Assembly: GCA_030248225.1 (NCBI GenBank)
Contig: JASANE010028746.1
Location: 1-64,000 of the forward strand
Origin: Trileptium ribeirensis
Lineage: Eukaryota; Nematoda; Enoplea; Enoplida; Thoracostomopsidae
Direction: 5' to 3'
Length of the DNA stretch: 64,000 bases
Each line of letters starts with the position of its first letter. The first letter of the stretch is position 1. This document shows positions 35,700-46,568 of the stretch, piece after piece. The notes below the pieces were generated by a model. It saw only the letters and a list, made by a program, of their open reading frames with translations. It was not told the origin of the DNA and made no database searches. The position numbers and the translations under genes were made by a program.

Positions 35700-38225
35700 G
35701 TGGACAATGCGATGTAATGTATGTTCTAGGCATCATACGAACTCCGTCAGTGCGTTATCTACTAAAATCGATAAGCTTTCGTATAGCGTGGATCCGCTTA
35801 CGTGCCACGACACTCAACATTTCCCTGATAATGATTTATACTTCAAGAGAGGATGCTCAGGATGATTTGAAAGACAGCGTCTGTAACAAATTGCTCAAAC
35901 CGTCACATCAATGTCCGTCAGGCAATATGAAAATAGTATTGGGAGACTTCATTGCCAAAATTGGTCCCTGCATTGAGAGCGAGACAGCGGTCGGCAAATT
36001 CGGGTTGGTAACGCGTAACGATCACGGCATCCGACTGGCATCATTCGCCGAAATCAGACCGTTTTTATGACAAGCACAAACTTCAAGCATAAGCGGAAGG
36101 CATCTGGAGACCTGGGTTGCCCCTCTACAGGATGTATATTAAACAGATCGAGTACTGCTTAATATCCAGGCGATAGAAATGTGCGGTTACGTACCGTAGA
36201 AGCTACCGGGGTAATACGCTACAACCGATCGCGCAATACTAGTAAAAACCGTGAAACACCAAACTTGCAATCAACCGAAATCGATATGGCATGCGGCCGC
36301 GAGCAGATGCTCAAAGGCTTTCAATACCGTCAGTGAGCAACGAGTTCCAAATTCGCCTAACCAATCGGTTTCAGGCGTCAGAACAAGAACAGATCAATGA
36401 TGTTGACAGGGCGTAGGAAATCATTACTAAGGTCACGCTGCCCGAGGCACAAATAGATGCAGGGCCCTCTGCCAGGCAGAAGATATACACAGGATCACCA
36501 GCAAAACTCTTGCCGTTTCCTCTAAATACAGAGATGCCCATTCGTCGTCGACAAAATTAATCCTAAAAAGCCTCTGGAGGCCTCTTTGAAGTTGGATAGA
36601 GAAGCTTACAGGATGAGTGGGTGACTATCGAAAGTTCTACGAACTAATACAGCACGCCTGTGAACGGTCAACTACAGCCAGTGGTATGATTAGGGGTGCA
36701 GGAGGGCGAGTTATAGATAACAAGCATTGAGGCGCAGATAGACAGGTGGAAAGAGCTCGTACAGCAACTGATTAATGTAGAGACTCCAGGAAACCCAATA
36801 TTTCCAGACGAGCTAACAACCGCTGGCTGGTTCGAAGTGAAAGATCACAGTAGACGGAAGAAATTAAAAACTGCGCAACGGAAAGAGCGTTGAATTGGAT
36901 GGAATTCTACCAGAGATGCTTACGGTGGCGACATAATGATAGAGGTATTACAGACTGTTCGCAATAATATGCGGAACAAAATACCGGAAGCCTGTTGAAC
37001 AGCTGTTATAATCTCGCTGTTCAAGAAAGGAGACCGTACGGAGTGAAAAAAAAACTACAGAGGTATTAACTTTTAAGCATCAAAGTGCTAAAAGCAGTGG
37101 TGATGAACCGTTTCATGTCAGTAGGCCACAGCCTTACGAGGCATAAGGCGGGCTTCAGGTAAGGGAGGGCCTGCATAGATTAAATAGCTTCGCCGCGACA
37201 ACACCGTCACAAGTCTGGCGATCGACTATGGTGACTTTTATTGATTTAAAAGCAGCACTTGATTCAGTAGTCAGAAACAGTCTTTACAACATTGCTGAAG
37301 GCAACGGCGTGCTCTGCCAACTGCTTGAAGTCATAAAGCACTGGTACGCGCAGCTATCAGTGTAGTTAAAATCCAAAATTTAAACAGGCACGCGCAAGGA
37401 TCAGTAATGTCACCACCGGTGTTTCAATTGCACTGTTGACTCGTCGCTGAACACAACCATCTACGGCGCGCTGGGGGCATAACCTTTGCAGCAATGTTGA
37501 ACCTAGCCGTCATAATTAATCTTGACTACCACGTGGATGACATCGCGCTACTAGCAGAGTCAGATGCTGAAATGTAAACAATTGATTGCCTACACAATCA
37601 CCGCACTCATGTGGGCCTACAAATAAACACAACAAAAACAAAGCTGCTGTCATGCTCTGTTGAACTACTCCCACATCTCTGTAACCTTGGGGAACATTGA
37701 CAGCTTCTGCTATGTAGGCTTTACCGTGCTGCTCCGACAAATACATTTTAAACAAAATTGCGATGCACATGTTTTTGCTAAGCCAAAGAAACTGCGGCGA
37801 AATAATTTGATCAGCGCAGCAACGAGCGATGTGTAGAGGCTCAGATTTGTGCGTGTTCCCTGTTCTGCTATAAGGCGCTGAGACTTTAACCACCAAACGT
37901 TCAATATACCACCAGTTAAGTGTGCGAACCCAATTGCCTACGCAAATCACTGGGTGTCACGCCGCTCAGTCGCCATTTCAAACCGCGCTCTGTATGGCTA
38001 GGCCAAGCGAGTCTATCATAGTTTCACCAGTTACAGCAATGCGTCTGCGATGGCTGGGCCACATACCAACAATGGCTGATACCAAACTACCAAAAAGGAT
38101 ATTGCTGCCTGACGCACCCCGGAACAAGAGAAAACCACGAGAACGAGCTAATACAATCTATAAGCGAGCAGTGCTGGGTGAAATGGAGCCGCTATGCAGA
38201 GCCATCTCATGAAGACACTGGTGAC
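35700..38225 (+). pseudogene. Second, heavily mutated RTE-like LINE
   Basis: Plus-strand fragments in changing frames cover nearly a whole element. The endonuclease comes first (ATTLNISLIMIYTSREDAQ, then MKIVLGDFIAKIG). A linker follows with NGKSVELDGILPEM. Reverse transcriptase comes next, with FKKGDRTE, NYRGI-like, KAGFR, TFIDLKAALDSVVRNS and a YADD-equivalent VDDIALLAES near 37535-37560, then the closing RLRWLGHIPTMADTKLPKRI. Many stops and shifts make it non-functional. Because the other copy in this window lost its endonuclease, this relic shows what the family carried. Confidence 0.85.
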
Positions 38226-38648
38226 GAGAGCATATGCGGGTCATGTCTGAGCACGCAATGGATCGTTATCAATGAAAATCGTGAATCTAACGGGTTTTGC
38301 TCTCCATATAAGTAGAGGTGATTTATCGCGGTAATGTAGTCTTAGGACTGCTATAATCGGCTTTTAGTTGGTCAGTGCCACTGTATATATATATGTGACT
38401 GCACAGCTTTATCATTTATGTTTCTGATCGTGTAGGCCACTCAGTTTGTAATTTATGTTTCTCTCTCTTTGTGCGGTTCTCTGTACCTACGTGCTTGTGT
38501 GTATTCGCACGCAAATCTTTACGTGTATGTATTTTAAAATACATTTCTTGTACGGTTGTATGTCTGTATGTGTGTCACTGCGTATGTGTTTATGTTTTTC
38601 CGTGCATAACTCTTCACGTGTATATACCCGTATCTGTGTAATGCGAGA
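38226..38648. other. Intron, nothing seen
   Basis: T- and G-rich sequence with TGTGT/TATGT words around 38450-38640; no gene. Confidence 0.4.
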
Positions 38649-39008
38649 ATGTCCACAGTGAGGGCTCCCGAATTTCCGAATGCATTTTATGCGTCAGATT
38701 TTCCCGAAGTCACCACATAGACCGAAACTCCATGTTAAACTAAGTCCATGAAATATTAATGTCTTTACAGTCATGATTTCTGTATGCAAAATGTTTTTAA
38801 ACATTAATTAAGACTAATTTCAAATGCTAAAACGCTGTTTTATAGCCTTAAAATAGCTGTCCAACAGTCGAAACTTGAAACTATTTGAAAATTTGAAATT
38901 CCGTATTATATATAAAATAAAATTTTGTTCCCACCATTTCGAAATTTCCCCAGAATAAAAATGGGCCCCACAGTCCACCGACTTTTCGGAAAGCTGTGGA
39001 CAGGCCAA
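38649..39008 (+). mobile_element. MITE family B, copy 3
   Basis: Left end GTCCACAGTGAGGG, right end AAGCTGTGGACAGGCC, core with TGTTTTTAAACATTAATTA. The first few bases of the left end are altered. Confidence 0.72.
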
Positions 39009-39200
39009 CGGTTTTCTTATTTGTGAATCTCTCTACGTATGGCTATACAAGTGTTTCGCACGAAACAATTGGATGTTGCAAATTTGAGCTGTAAATGTCG
39101 CAAGATACAATCCAAAAACTTACAGCCTCAGCCTTCATCATATGAAAATTACGAATACTTCGTTAACCCTCCGAAATCAGTTATTCATATAGTACATATA

Positions 39201-39430
39201 CTGGCTGTCTTCAGTGGGGACACACAAAATTTATGTTTTTTGTTTGCAAATTGTTTTTTAAACATTAATTACTATTATTTATAATGCTAAAACGTCGGTT
39301 TATAGCTTGAGTAAAACTACATGAAAATATTGAATATTTAGTAATTTTAAGCAAAATTTATCTCCCCTAAATTGAAATTTCCCCGAGAATGAACATGTTT
39401 TCATTTTTCAATTTTCGGAGGGCTGTCTTA
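39201..39430 (+). mobile_element. MITE family B, copy 4 (shortened)
   Basis: Starts CTGGCTGTCTTCAGTGGGGA and ends near GGAGGGCTGTCTTA. The CCCC-rich left shoulder present in other copies is deleted; the TTTTAAACATTAATTACTATT core remains. Confidence 0.7.
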
Positions 39431-39880
39431 TATATTATATATATGAAGAGGAGAAAAGACATATACCTCGTCGGCGGACAAAAATTTCGCTCTGAGGATT
39501 ATACTTCGTAACAGATTCCCGCAAGATCATATAGCAGAACAGAAAGGATTTGCATAGGGCCTGAGATGCGTGAATTCACTACATCTACAAACTAAGTAAA
39601 ATATTAGTATAAAAACGGCCATAGATGGGGCACGGTTTTTTCGCATTTTTGCGTAATTTACGCGTTTTTGAGGACCCGTTTCGCATTATATAACCAAGCT
39701 TTGCGTAATTTACACCATTTATTTCTAGATCCGGACAAATTCAGCAGCTTACATATGGACCGGATGATTCCCAATGCACAACAGCTCTACTACAATGACA
39801 ATATGCATTAATAGTAGCATAAACAGTTTTATTATGTCTTGCAATAATCCGTTTAACTTATACGTTCTGGAAAGATAGAG
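39431..39880. other. Intron, no gene
   Basis: AT-rich intron sequence before the possible transposase relic. Nothing recognised. Confidence 0.4.
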
Positions 39881-39888
39881 ACAGATAA

Positions 39889-41540
39889 ATGCTGATATTA
39901 ATGCATATCTCTTTCCATCGATTTTTTAAATATTGTGCGATGAGTCTCTACAAATATTTTGGTCCTGGCAATGAACTAGTAGCACAAGCATCGGACCGTA
40001 GACACACGAGCCACAGCAATTCAAGCAACGGATCAGCAGCAGAAGCTAGGGACTCCGGCAAATCCCAATCGGACAGCGTAGAACAGCCACATACCTAGCA
40101 TTCCTCTGTGCTTCCACATAAGAAAAAGGCTACCTGACGCTGGATGAGGGAGGTGGATTGCGATAGACAGTCTGCGAGAATGGGTTATTAGAAAGCCGTT
40201 GAGGAACGCTGTTATATGTATATAGGTGTTGTAGAGATGCTAGCACCAAAAGTAAATGGACAAAGGGTGACGACAAGAAGTGCCCTGAAACCGGTTGGCG
40301 ACTTGAGTTATTAGATAGGCGCGCTAAAAGCCACAAGACCAAAAAGGCGGATGTTATAGAAGCCAAGTAGAAGCAGATGGCAACAGCGCAAGCATAAGTA
40401 CTTGAAGCTACTTGTCCCGTTTACGCTACGCTCCTGAAAAACATCTTATTCTGTATGCAGAAAGAGCGACCGACCAGTTTTGCAACGGAAATGCACAGGT
40501 TGCTGGACAATCAGTTAACAGCCTGCAAGGCAAACATCCGTCTCCCTGATAAGCATCGCTCAAACTTTTTCGACGTATCAGTTCCTCTGTGCTATAAATA
40601 AAGTGGTAGAAGACCATGATAACTCTGATCTAAAACACTGCATGTTTGGCATTCACGTGGATGAATCTAATGATATGAAGCAAAACAAGTACTTAATAAT
40701 TATTAGGCCCCCTGGCAAAATTTTCAGCGAATGGAGAACCCAGCAATATACACTCAACATTTAAGTACCGAGCTCGGTGATGGCGGCACACTGAGGCCCC
40801 CAAGTTGGTTGTCTGATCCTGCAACGATCACAGCTGTGATCAATGATATACTTAAAGTCGATTGTGGTAGATATAACAAAGCTCGTGTACTTTACTTCCG
40901 ATGGTGGAAATCTGATGCTCGATGCTCGAAACGGAGTTATCGCCCGCCTACATCGGCCAATCGCCATCGATTCTATTGTCTCCATGCATTGTGTGGGTAA
41001 CCACACGAATCGTTAATTTTTCCTGCAGTTTGAAGACAAGGTTCGGTTACTTCTGAACTATTTGCATACAGCAAAGCTCGCAACACAGTTGCAAGAGCTC
41101 GCGCAAGCAATCAACCTCCATGTCAGTCAGATCCGTCTTTTTTTGAAGTCAGATGGCTATCACCATCAGGACAAGACGTTATTTCTAAATTAGTCGCAAA
41201 CGTACCACTGCTCCAAGCTTGTTTCGAATATTTGCATTATCGGGACCCCGTAGCCAATGGCTTCCGTCGTATGCTGCCCGACCGATGGTTTTAGAGCAGC
41301 TTTTTAACGCCAGAATCCTGGCCGACAGTCACACATTTGCTCGTTCAAGGAAGTAATTTTCAGCTGATACTGAAAAGTTTACAGATTTCGGAGTTGCAGA
41401 AATTGAACGTATTACTTTGCATTTTGGTTTTCTTGGTGTATATACAATGGAGCGACTGTTTGCAAGAATGGCAAGAGTTCAAGCCTGATGTTAAATACTC
41501 GAGACTATTCGGGAAGGAATGGCGGTGCGTTTTAAAAACT
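39889..41540 (+). pseudogene. Possible relic of a transposase-like gene, unclassified
   Basis: Broken plus-strand frames contain protein-like, low-bias segments: an N-terminal Ser-rich piece at 39939-40098 (MSLYKYFGPGNELV), a middle piece near 40405-40600 (LEATCPVYATLLKNILFCMQ), FGIHVDESNDMKQNKYLIII near 40650-40705, and a later piece with LQISELQKLNVLLCI near 41385. HVDESND-K-KYL is reminiscent of the first catalytic region of hAT-like transposases (DESTDxxxxxQL), but the match is weak and the order is disrupted by stops. I would not assign a family without a profile search. It lies in the receptor's longest visible intron. Confidence 0.3.
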
Positions 41541-41864
41541 CTGATTGAGCGACGCGTGACGAGTCCGAACTTATCACTTGTAGAACACAAAAAACTCTGC
41601 ATGGGGGAACGTCGAGGTACACTTAGTAACTGTGACATAGGTGTCCATGTGAGGGTAGACGGACAATCCCCTAATGACCGGACCTCGCCTAACCCACATT
41701 TTCCAGTGAACCAACCCCACATTTACCTCCACCTCACCCAGAAATCCACAGTTAGCCAGCATTCGCCGGCCCGGGTTCAATAATGATATAACTCAAATAT
41801 ATAAGCAAAGAAAAACTAATCAACACAAGCTATCAACAACCGATCGTAAATAAACAGAGCTTAC
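41541..41864. other. Intron end, no gene
   Basis: Open frames on both strands (41337-41783 plus, 41360-41722 minus) without a recognisable domain; the donor of the leader exon follows at 41864-41863. Confidence 0.4.
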
Positions 41865-42106
41865 CATAGCACGCGGCAAATCTGGGGAAAAATAGTATCG
41901 ACAAATTGGGCGAGGCGATGTGTAATCGCTCTGATTTCGACCGAAAAGTTCGTGTGAATGCGAGCTGGCATCAGATAACGAGCTTAAGGAGTAATGATTA
42001 TTAACTGACGCATTTATTTGACTGCTTTTCAAAAGATGGGAAGGCGGTACTCCAAAACTCTCTGTCACAGTCACCAAAAAGAGACACCACATACATGCTG
42101 TAGCAT
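41865..42106 (-). CDS. Receptor exon: leader and start of ectodomain
   Basis: Acceptor ATTTTACTTTCAG precedes 42106 and the donor GCTATG/GTAAGC follows 41865. After two leading bases the exon reads 80 codons: ATACMWCLFLVTVTESFG, a hydrophobic leader-like stretch, then a Ser-rich linker (SSLSDASSHSHELF) and ending in SPRPICRYYFSPDLPRAM. The ICRYY segment matches the first Cys strand of the family ectodomain, and phase 0 at the donor joins exactly to ISQSFAHNG in the next exon. An ATG at 42092-42090 could serve as the start (MWCLFLVTV), but the acceptor shows that at least one exon lies upstream, so the true start may be there. No upstream exon was found in the window. Confidence 0.82.
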
Positions 42107-42785
42107 CTGAAAGTAAAATATTGTTAATACTATGATATACCACATATCAAAGGCATACTCAACAACATCTCAAAGATTAAACACATTTAAAGAAACTAAA
42201 ATTCTATATTTCATATAGAGTTAATTCATGTATATATATAATTTACATATATATGAACAGACTGAGAGATGGGTGAAAGGCCATGAAAATTTTCGGTCAA
42301 AAACCGTTGCCGATAACACCAATCCTCCTGGACAAAATCTTGGGCTCTTCTATTTCAATGATGTCTGGCTAAATTCATTTCTTTCTCACAAGAGAAAGTC
42401 CATACAATTGGCATAAGCTTTTTAAATATTTTAATAAAATCCCATTACGAAGTTAGAAATTCGATGTCATTGAGTTGAAAATAGTTTAAAAGTTGTTTAC
42501 AATACAAACGCTTTTGCTTTTACAGACGATTCTAATTTGTGGAAGTCAATCGGAGAAGCACCCCGTTTCATCCCCTGGTTCAGAACCAGATGAGCACAGG
42601 GTTTAGACCCCTAGCATATTTTCATAGAATAGAAAAGGCGGTATCCATACAGTCATATATACTTAAAACTATATAAATTAATATAGTTTTGATGTATATA
42701 CGTACTGGGAGGTCTTATAATTATGAAATTTTATCACGGTTTTCATGCATTTACAACGTGTACATCGTTGCCTTTGCATGTTAAT
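42107..42785. other. Sequence upstream of the leader exon, no gene
   Basis: AT-rich. 42545-42610 contains CCCCTGGTTCAGAACCAG, a phrase related to one near 48330-48410, suggesting a scattered repeat. First exon not found. Confidence 0.4.
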
Positions 42786-43231
42786 GTGACCCGGCCAAAC
42801 ATCCTATTTTGTCACTATCGATATCGAATCGCAAACCATTGTTACAGAAAACAGGCTTAATTTCATTCGGTTTTCCGCTAACCGAAAATTGGCAAAATCA
42901 AATTCAAGTACCAGACTTTGTATTCGAACAGAATTTCGGCGATTTCAGTTTGCAGAAATTCTGTTCCCTAATGCATTATCATTTAAATTTGGATTATACA
43001 GTGTTCGCGATCAAATTTAATGCAAAAGTGGCGTCACAATCCAATGGACAAAATTTCGTTACCAAAAATTTGGGTATTTTTCCTTCCATTTTCGCGAACA
43101 CAAAATGGTTAGATTTCAATAGCGAGCGCGCTGTGTTCGTGAACAGTTTTACGCCGAATTTCAATTGACCAAAAAGTGTTCCGTAACAAATTTCATCCAA
43201 AAATACAAAATAGGATAGTTGACGGGGTCAC
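42786..43231. mobile_element. Short element with ~27-base terminal inverted repeats
   Basis: Left end GTGACCCGGCCAAACATCCT then ATTTTGT; right end ACAAAATAGGATAGTTGACG then GGGTCAC. The interior is one long open stretch on the plus strand (42809-43168) with internal mirror-like words (GCGAACACAAAATG), but the frame shows no domain. Target duplication is unclear. The termini resemble the blocks at 2351-2386 and 5294-5330. Confidence 0.7.
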
Positions 43232-43368
43232 CATAAGTTTACTCGCGCATTGAAATATATTGAAAAAATTTTGCCAAGGGGCACCGAAATATGTAAGACT
43301 CCCAGCTTGTACAAGTTTGCCATAAGAGTGGAATTATTTGTTTGGTAAACTATGTGCGAAGTGTAACA

Positions 43369-43757
43369 CTGGCCTGTCCACAGTGGGGGGGCGGGGGGGG
43401 AGGACCCCCACTTTCCAAATCCCCCATGTTAGTGAGATATTCCCCCATGTCCGTCCCCCCCACTCGGCCGAAACCCCCATGTTCAACTAATTCCAAACAT
43501 TTTTTATGTCTGAAAATTTACGTTCTTTGTTTGCAAATTGTTTTTTAAACATTAATTACCACTATTTATAATGCTAAAATATTGTTTTTTAGCTTAAAAG
43601 TACGTTCACAGTAGTAAAAATGCATGTAAATATGGAAATATTTTGTATTTTTAAGTAAAATTTATCCCCCCACTTTAAAATTTCCCCCGAGAATGAACAT
43701 GGCCCCCCCCCCCCCGAAGTTCCCCCCCCACTTTTCGGAGGGCTGTGGACAAGCCAG
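43369..43757 (+). mobile_element. MITE family B, copy 5 (best ends)
   Basis: Starts CTGGCCTGTCCACAGTGGGG and ends GGCTGTGGACAAGCCAG. Two C-rich shoulders flank the TTTTTTAAACATTAATTACC core. This copy defines the consensus ends of the family. No target duplication is obvious. Confidence 0.82.
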
Positions 43758-44140
43758 CAAAACGGACCCTGGGTCAAGTTTGGGTCCAGCAAATTTTTTT
43801 GGGGTACAGACCTTAAACTCTGGGTCCAGATTTACAATTGTTTGGCTCGAGAATTTCGCGAATTCTTACACGATACAGAAACGTAATTATGAAACGCAAT
43901 TTTACATTATTACAAATATATCAATTATTCTCTGCCTGTCCCAAACCAGGGTAAAGGACGAGGGCCATCCATGAAACCAGCAGTAAGCAACTATGTACAC
44001 ATATAAGCACAAACAGCTAAAAGCCTGCAATTTGTAATAGAATTTTTTTGCAAATCCTATGTCTCCGAAACCAAAACTGCCCTGGGTCCAGCAATTTTTT
44101 TTGGGTCCACGTAAAATATTTGGATCCAGACCCACCTGTG
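43758..44140. repeat. Duplicated CCCTGGGTCCAGCAA block
   Basis: The block CCTGGGTC-(A)-GTTTGGGTCCAGCAA-TTTTTTTGGG near 43765-43805 recurs at 44077-44105 (CTGGGTCCAGCAATTTTTTT), each followed by GGGTCCA-GATT or GGATCCAGACC. These may be the two ends, in direct orientation, of a small unrecognised element. Confidence 0.5.
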
Positions 44141-44293
44141 AACCCAAAAAAACATAGTATATACAGAATAATATTATATTCAGCAAAATACGGAAATTTG
44201 GTCCAACCGTAGTTGTGATGGTGTACCCTGAAATCTCCAGATGCGATAGCGATTAAATAATAAATCAGTCGTCGCATATATATCTATATATAT

Positions 44294-45479
44294 CAGGGAG
44301 TAACCGGAATTCCGGTTCCGGCAAAAATCGTGTTCCGGTTGCAGTTCCGGCAAAGGGCAAAAACCATACCGGAACCGGAATTCCGGTTTAAAAATTTTGT
44401 TTGAAATTTTCCACGTTTTTTGCTTCATCCTGTAGTCCAAACATATGTAATATATATTGATGATCATATATAATGATCAAGCTCCAATACAACCAAGCAA
44501 AAGATAAGATTAACTAACCAATTTGTCGTGTGAAACGTAAGTAGGGCACATAATTTGAGCAGGAATTTTTCATAATAACCTGTAGGAGTTTGTTAAATCA
44601 AAGCCAGGACGATACTTGTAGCAGCTATTTTACACATCCAGAAGTCTGTGTGATACGTTGGAATTAAACAGGTCCAACTCGGTAACAGAGTATGGCTTAC
44701 GCAGAAGTACTTATGGTATGCTTGGCTAACATAAATTGCTTCAAGAACCAGCCAATGCGCTTGTAAACTTGGTAAATCAGTCTAAATTGAATTAAACTAA
44801 CGTTATCTCCAACGCAGCTAGAAACTGCTTTCTTGGCAAAGAACTGTATTTATTGAAACTGTGCGAGCAGCAACACAATGTGTCTCATTTATAGCATTCT
44901 GATTATAAAGTTATCATCATTATGATCTAACTGACGGGCACTGTTTGTCCAACGATAGCCTAAACAGTGTCTCTGACCACTGATTAGAACATTACCTTCT
45001 ATCTATTATTTTCTCTTAGAATCATATAAACCAATAATTTTAAGTTTCCTACAGAAGAACATGCAACAAACGTATGTGTAGTAAAGGGAGGCGACTGGAG
45101 ACAGAGCGAAAACGTGTATTCTACGCTCCAAGCTTTGTAAGCACATTCGATTTGACGCAGTATACGCAATGGTGTATAGTGGAAGACATTTTTTGCTCTG
45201 AATGTCCAAAAACCGACATATTTGATCGATAAATAAACATTATTAGCTTCCTCAGTCTCTTTAAAGTTTCAGAAAGGCAATAATACAATCGCAATACATT
45301 AACTTTAATGTAAAAGTTATTTTAATGCATTTTAAATCCACTATACCTTCATTTCTTCCATCATCTGTTTTACTATATATAAATTTCGAAGACCAGGTTC
45401 CGGTTCCGGATCCGGTTTAAATGGACGGTTCCGGTTGCTGGTTCCGGTTCCGGTAAATTTCGGTTCCGGTTATTCCCTG
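44294..45479 (-). mobile_element. hAT-like MITE, copy 2
   Basis: Ends are CAGGGAGTAACCGGAATTCC and GGTTCCGGTTATTCCCTG, with the perfect 8-base duplication ATATATAT on both sides (44286-44293, 45480-45487). The sequence is the reverse orientation of the 27664 copy and near-identical to the 46569 copy over long stretches. Confidence 0.9.
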
Positions 45480-46156
45480 ATATATATATATAGGTTTCTG
45501 GCCATCTTCCAATTATACTTACAATTGCAATTCTGGTTCTCGTTACTCACAGACATAAGCATATACTTTGTTACAATATAAACATGTATAAGACATTTAT
45601 TCAGTGGAACCAACGGTAATTCCAGTTTCCCTTACTCGCAGATATAATCATATACTATGTTTCAACACGTATGCGACATTGATTCAGTTGAACCAAAAGT
45701 ACTCAATGTTTGGAATGGAAATAAATTTTGGTTCGTGATCTTTTAGCCAGTTTCATTTCTGCACTCTCTACGATATTGGCATTTTTCTATCAAAATTTAA
45801 ACATTGAAACATAAAATATATAGCGTGAATTTGATGATACTGATAAACATAATCGGCCAAGCCCTAACATATTAGTCCCAGTTTTAAGAAATGTAGCATT
45901 ATTAAAAATAAAAATATAAATACCTCTAGATAGCAGCGGTCGCCAGTTCATTGAGACAATAAGTGCGTATAAATAAGTCTCAATTATCCATCCCTGCTAC
46001 AATACATCAATCATAATAGTGATAACGAAAAGTAAAGCGTGAAAATAGTATTACAAGAGTGCATAGTACTTAAATTATACTGATGAGTATGACCAGCTTG
46101 TATTGATATGCACTGTTAGTTTAAAGACATGCCTCGGTGCGTTTCGCGCTGTCGCT
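45480..46156. other. No gene; degenerate short repeats
   Basis: 45530-45720 contains two related units (TATACTATGTTTCAACACGTATGCGACATT-like against TATACTTTGTTACAATATAAACATGTATAAG-like). Otherwise featureless. Confidence 0.4.
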
Positions 46157-46323
46157 CTGCATTTAATGGGGGGAGGGGGCAATATCCCCTCTGAATACGT
46201 GGTGGGACATATTGTGACTCCCCATGGCACCATCAAGATTATTCCTCTATGAAATGCAGGAGGAACAAAATGCCCCCCATGAATCATGCGGGACAAACTG
46301 CCCCCACCCCATGAAATTCAGGC
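46157..46323. repeat. GC-rich foldback
   Basis: TGCATTTAATGGGGGGAGGG at the left pairs with CCCCACCCCATGAAATTCA at the right, enclosing about 120 bases. Inside, a CCCCTCTGAATACG / CCTCTATGAAATGCAGG pair and ATGCCCCCCATGAATCATG make smaller inverted units. It stands out against AT-rich surroundings. Confidence 0.6.
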
Positions 46324-46568
46324 TGGACAGCGCGAAACACATACTTAAGGCTGAATGTCTGGCTTCTTGGAGCAACGTCACGGCTCGGGAGGGGCAACGG
46401 AGGCAAACCGATTCAAAATTCATAGGAGTCAAATCGGTAGGTGGGGCGCCACACCGGGAAGGGGAGAATCTGTAAAGCGGGGGAGGCGCCAGTTTGGAGT
46501 AGCCAGAGTGTACTTAAGCTGACGAGTGTCACACTGTTCAGCAAAATATCATCCACTCTTGGTATAAT

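Larger units (their letters stand above)
6403..42106 (-). other. Type II TGF-beta/BMP receptor gene, 11 linked exons
   Basis: Eleven minus-strand exons join with consistent phases from 42106 to 6403: 42106-41865, 30738-30552, 23053-22895, 20591-20386, 18931-18686, 17508-17220, 15942-15791, 13398-13254, 11812-11664, 10696-10576 and 7167-6403. They total 2661 nucleotides (886 codons). The product is a single-pass receptor serine/threonine kinase: leader and Cys-rich ectodomain, transmembrane helix at residues 207-231, kinase at about 298-630, then at least 255 residues of tail. In the known pathway such receptors bind BMP/activin-type ligands and phosphorylate type I receptors, which activate Smads. 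The long tail favours a BMPR2/wit-type identity, while the WEIVSRC kinase block also resembles activin type II receptors. An upstream first exon, 5' UTR and possibly further 3' exons are missing. Confidence 0.93.

Noticed and set aside
41337..41783. Plus-strand 148-codon frame and overlapping minus-strand 120-codon frame
   Set aside because: Both frames are open over the same DNA, without a convincing domain; I only keep part of the plus strand as a weak transposase-relic candidate.
42809..43168. Plus-strand frame of 119 codons
   Set aside because: Falls wholly within a short element bounded by inverted ends; word repetition explains the absence of stops.
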